The notes beneath the pieces were generated by a model, which saw nothing but the letters and a program-made list of their open reading frames with translations, did no database searches and was not told the DNA's origin. A DNA stretch of 64,000 nucleotides from Pseudomonas citrullilanati. Its GTDB lineage: Bacteria; Pseudomonadota; Gammaproteobacteria; Pseudomonadales; Pseudomonadaceae. The position numbers and the translations under genes were made by a program. The stretch spans positions 1 to 64,000 of the forward strand of contig NZ_JAUQOP010000027.1 of assembly GCF_030580855.1 (NCBI RefSeq), given 5' to 3'. How positions within the stretch are numbered: the first letter of the stretch is position 1; each line of letters begins with the position of its first letter. This document shows, one piece after another, positions 61,450-64,000 of the stretch.

Positions 61450-64000
61450 TCACTGTATTTGCCGCCACATGATGCGACGGCTGCCGCCGACGGTTTTTTC
61501 CAGCAGGTCGGTGATGCCGCCGCTGGAATCATTCACAACCATGTTGGTGGCCCCGCTGGCACTGACGACGGCGCTCAAGGTCGGGATACCACCGGTGAAA
61601 ACGACGCCGGCGGAAATCGTATCGAGGTTGCTGAGGGTGCCGTCATTGTTGGTATCGAGCACCGCATAGTTGAGCATCTTACCGTTGAACGCACTCAATT
61701 CGATCAGTTTGCCGGTACCGAAGCTGGCGCACGGGTCCGTGGTGTCCACGGCGGCCGTGGTGAACACCACGCGCCCGAGCACCAGGTTGGCCGAGTTGAT
61801 CACCCGCTCCCCGGTCAATACGTTGTTGTACACCAGGGGCAGGTACCAGCCCTTCTTCGAGGGATACACCACTTCGTTCTGGCTGGTGGTCACGAACTGC
61901 CCGGTCGTGCCGGAGAACACCCCCGTGATGGACTGCGCCTGCAGGTTCGCCACGGTGATCTGTCCCCCGCCGCCGGTGGCATCCAGGATCGAATAGAAGC
62001 CCTGCAGGTCCTTGTTGAGCTTGTCGGCCGTCTCGTTGAACTTGCCGGTGCCGAAGAACACCTGGGTCCCGCCCTGGGGGTTATCCGCAAGCAGCGGCTG
62101 CACGCTGATGGGCTGGGTGGCGCCACCGGGCGCGGTGAACAGCGGCTGGCCAGCGAACGCCAGGCCCCAGGCCGTCGGAGAGGTGCCGCTGAGGTCGAAC
62201 TTCCACATCCGCCCCTTCAGGTCGCCACCATAGGCCGCCTGCACGACGTTCTGGGAATTGACCCGAAGCTTGACCGAAGACAGGCCGTTATCGGTCTCGC
62301 TGCTGTTGACGACGATTTTCCTGATCAGCGAGCCGTCACGGATATCCACCACATACAGCGCCGCCACGCCGCTGTTGCTGCCGTAGCCATTGGAGATGAA
62401 CGCCGCCCAGCGCCCGTCCGCCAGGCGCGCGACTTCGGGGCGGGCGTAGGCGTAGCCCAGGTCATTGAAGGTATTGGCCGTGTTGGCCACGGCCGGTGCG
62501 CTGATTTCCCACAGCGCCCGGTAAACATTACCCGCCGCGGCATCGAACAGTTGCACCGCATAGAACGTCCTGCCCCCGGCGCCGGTGCCGCCCAGGGCGA
62601 TGGTCTTCCAGGCGGTTCCCGATTGCGCATCGAATACGCCAATCTGCCCATCTACCAGGAATTCGTGACTGACGCCGTTGACGTAGTTGACGTCCGCGAT
62701 GCCCTCCAGCGACGGCAGCACGCTCGAAGGCATATAGGCATAGCGCCGCGTGCCGTTGGCGCTGTTGATGACGCTGAAGAACCCATCGTTGGCGTTCACC
62801 ACCAGGCTGCTGCTCATGTTGGTCGCCTTGGTCGCCAGGTAGGTGCTGTAGCTGGTGTCGTTCACCAGGTCCGCGGCGGTCTGGTCATTGGGCGATGCCA
62901 GTACCAGTGGCGAGTTGATGATGTCCCCCAGCAGCACGCTGCGCACCTTGAGCCCCGTCTTGTTGACGCCCTTGCTCCATTCCACCAGGTCATTGCCGGT
63001 GATGCCCGTGGGCAGGTTCTGGTTGAGAGTGGTTTGCTGGGCCGGGGAAAAGTTGGCGTAGGCCAGGGTCACCGGCGCATTGGTCGCGGTATTCCAGGAT
63101 TGGTAGATCGGCGCCGTGGCGCTGGGCACGATGGCGGTGTCGGTGGTCCACTGCACCGCTGCCGTATTGACCGTGCCCGCCGACGTGAAGCCGAAGGCGC
63201 GGATGGTGCCGCGCCAGTCCTTGGGGTCATAGGTGGTCTGGTAGAAACTGGAGGTGCTGGACAACGAGGCGCCATTGGTGGCGCCACCGCCGCCCGAACC
63301 GGCCTTGGAGGTGATGTCGCTCAACGCCGAAGACAGCGCCGAGCTGAGGCCCTCGCTGTCGGTCGCCTGGTAGTACTTGCCAACGCCGTAGCGGGCGGCA
63401 TCGGACAACATCTGGTTGGTCGCCGTGAAGCCGACGGTGTAGGTATTGAGGTATTGCCGGGGGAAGTCGGCGGCATTCCAGCTCTTGCCGGTGGCGTCGG
63501 TGCCGGTGGAGCGCATGTCGATGTCGAAGGCGAACTTGGCGATGTCGTCCAGGTAAAGGGTATCGCCTTCGCCGTCGCCGTTGGGGTTGTCGCCGTCGTT
63601 GGTGCTGATCCCGTCCCAGTTCGGTAACCGCGAGCCACCCAGGGGGTCATTGGTGGGGAACGTGCGGTCGTAGGTCGGCAAGCCGTCGGTGATCACCACG
63701 CCGAAGTTTTTCTGGCACCGATACTGGATCGGGCTGGTGTAGGTGGTCGGCGTGCTGTTGTAGTACGGCGCCATGCCGCGGAAATAGCGAGTGACCTCGT
63801 AATAGCTCTCGGCCAACGGCGTATTCGCGACAGCGCCCAAGGCGTTGATCGCGTTGGTCAACGCCGTGTAGTTGGTGTTGGCCTGGGTCTGGGTGACGCT
63901 GCCGGTGACCGGCGACAGGTCGCTGACCGCGCGGGAGATGTAGCCGCCAGGACCGGAGTTGGTGCTGCTGGGCGGGTTGAAGGTGGCAAGGCCGATGCGC
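61450..64000 (-). CDS. pilY1: Type IV pilus tip adhesin PilY1 (3' part; 5' end off window)
   Basis: An open frame runs to the right edge without a stop, so at least 850 residues of PilY1 are present. The part seen includes the end of the VWA-like N-terminal domain (VVITDGLPTYD), and the C-terminal beta-propeller (YGGDLKGRMWKFDLSG) with a calcium-binding loop LDTNNDGTLSNLD near the end. PilY1 controls pilus extension and retraction and surface sensing. The N-terminal signal peptide and most of the VWA domain lie beyond 64000. A TTG at 63861 is internal, not a start. Confidence 0.93.
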   Translation of the reverse strand, partial: RIGLATFNPPSSTNSGPGGYISRAVSDLSPVTGSVTQTQANTNYTALTNAINALGAVANTPLAESYYEVTRYFRGMAPYYNSTPTTYTSPIQYRCQKNFGVVITDGLPTYDRTFPTNDPLGGSRLPNWDGISTNDGDNPNGDGEGDTLYLDDIAKFAFDIDMRSTGTDATGKSWNAADFPRQYLNTYTVGFTATNQMLSDAARYGVGKYYQATDSEGLSSALSSALSDITSKAGSGGGGATNGASLSSTSSFYQTTYDPKDWRGTIRAFGFTSAGTVNTAAVQWTTDTAIVPSATAPIYQSWNTATNAPVTLAYANFSPAQQTTLNQNLPTGITGNDLVEWSKGVNKTGLKVRSVLLGDIINSPLVLASPNDQTAADLVNDTSYSTYLATKATNMSSSLVVNANDGFFSVINSANGTRRYAYMPSSVLPSLEGIADVNYVNGVSHEFLVDGQIGVFDAQSGTAWKTIALGGTGAGGRTFYAVQLFDAAAGNVYRALWEISAPAVANTANTFNDLGYAYARPEVARLADGRWAAFISNGYGSNSGVAALYVVDIRDGSLIRKIVVNSSETDNGLSSVKLRVNSQNVVQAAYGGDLKGRMWKFDLSGTSPTAWGLAFAGQPLFTAPGGATQPISVQPLLADNPQGGTQVFFGTGKFNETADKLNKDLQGFYSILDATGGGGQITVANLQAQSITGVFSGTTGQFVTTSQNEVVYPSKKGWYLPLVYNNVLTGERVINSANLVLGRVVFTTAAVDTTDPCASFGTGKLIELSAFNGKMLNYAVLDTNNDGTLSNLDTISAGVVFTGGIPTLSAVVSASGATNMVVNDSSGGITDLLEKTVGGSRRIMWRQIQ

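Overview
The window is chromosomal DNA of a Pseudomonas, most likely of the P. fluorescens group. The evidence is high GC with strong third-position GC bias, gene blocks in Pseudomonas order (cbrX-cbrA-cbrB-crcZ-pcnB-folK-panB-panC-pgi-acs; pilA/pilBCD-coaE-yacG; clpB-pgeF-rluD/bamD-pilS-pilR), Pseudomonas-specific sRNAs (PrrF, CrcZ), and many REP elements plus long inverted repeats of the type scattered through fluorescens-group genomes. Assignment rests on recognising families and recalled gene order; no search was run.

Layout. 1-460: leader, boxA and three tandem promoters of a 16S-23S operon running off the left edge. 462-8322: minus-strand genes msrPQ, pssA, ilvC/ilvN/ilvI (branched-chain amino acids), then a DUF4124 gene, yqcC and lpoP. 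8339-13318: mrcB (PBP1b, whose activator is LpoP), a kinase/P-loop fusion gene and two small proteins. 13378-16208: the iron-responsive sRNA PrrF beside phuW, phuV and phuU, without phuT, phuS or phuR. 16436-19432: Rieske protein, sfsA, aminotransferase, dksA. 19674-35305: gluQ, cbrX-cbrA-cbrB, crcZ, pcnB-folK, panBC, pgi, acs and an RlmI-like methyltransferase. 35410-39340: DUF748, DUF2845 and BON proteins. 39610-44873: pilA facing away from pilB-pilC-pilD-coaE-yacG. 44870-50027: small and membrane proteins, ndh, and a chemoreceptor. 50182-50593: four tRNAs (Asn, Pro, Lys, Pro). 50901-61012: clpB, pgeF, rluD, bamD, a small Cys-motif protein, pilS-pilR, thiO. 61037-64000: pilE and the 3' part of pilY1, which runs off the right edge.

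How the parts work together. Two NtrC-type two-component systems sit here with their own sigma-54 targets. CbrA-CbrB drives CrcZ, whose six A-rich motifs titrate Hfq/Crc, and acs in the same window carries such a motif at its ribosome binding site. PilS-PilR is expected to drive pilA, which has a -24/-12 promoter. The type IV pilus set includes the major pilin, assembly ATPase, platform protein, prepilin peptidase, a minor pilin and the tip adhesin. LpoP-PBP1b, BamD and PgeF are envelope functions; DksA, the rRNA and tRNA promoters are growth-control elements.

I saw no prophage, transposase, CRISPR array, toxin-antitoxin pair or defence island. The most informative irregularities are the heme importer remnant lacking its binding protein, the single PrrF copy, the crcZ/acs regulatory pair, the leader of ilvI, the very short mrcB leader, and the nested REP elements. 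Gene-free stretches over 300 bases are covered by the entries at 1-460, 6442-6841, 18637-18988, 25217-25940, 27831-28183, 29842-30209, 38654-38986 and 50594-50900.
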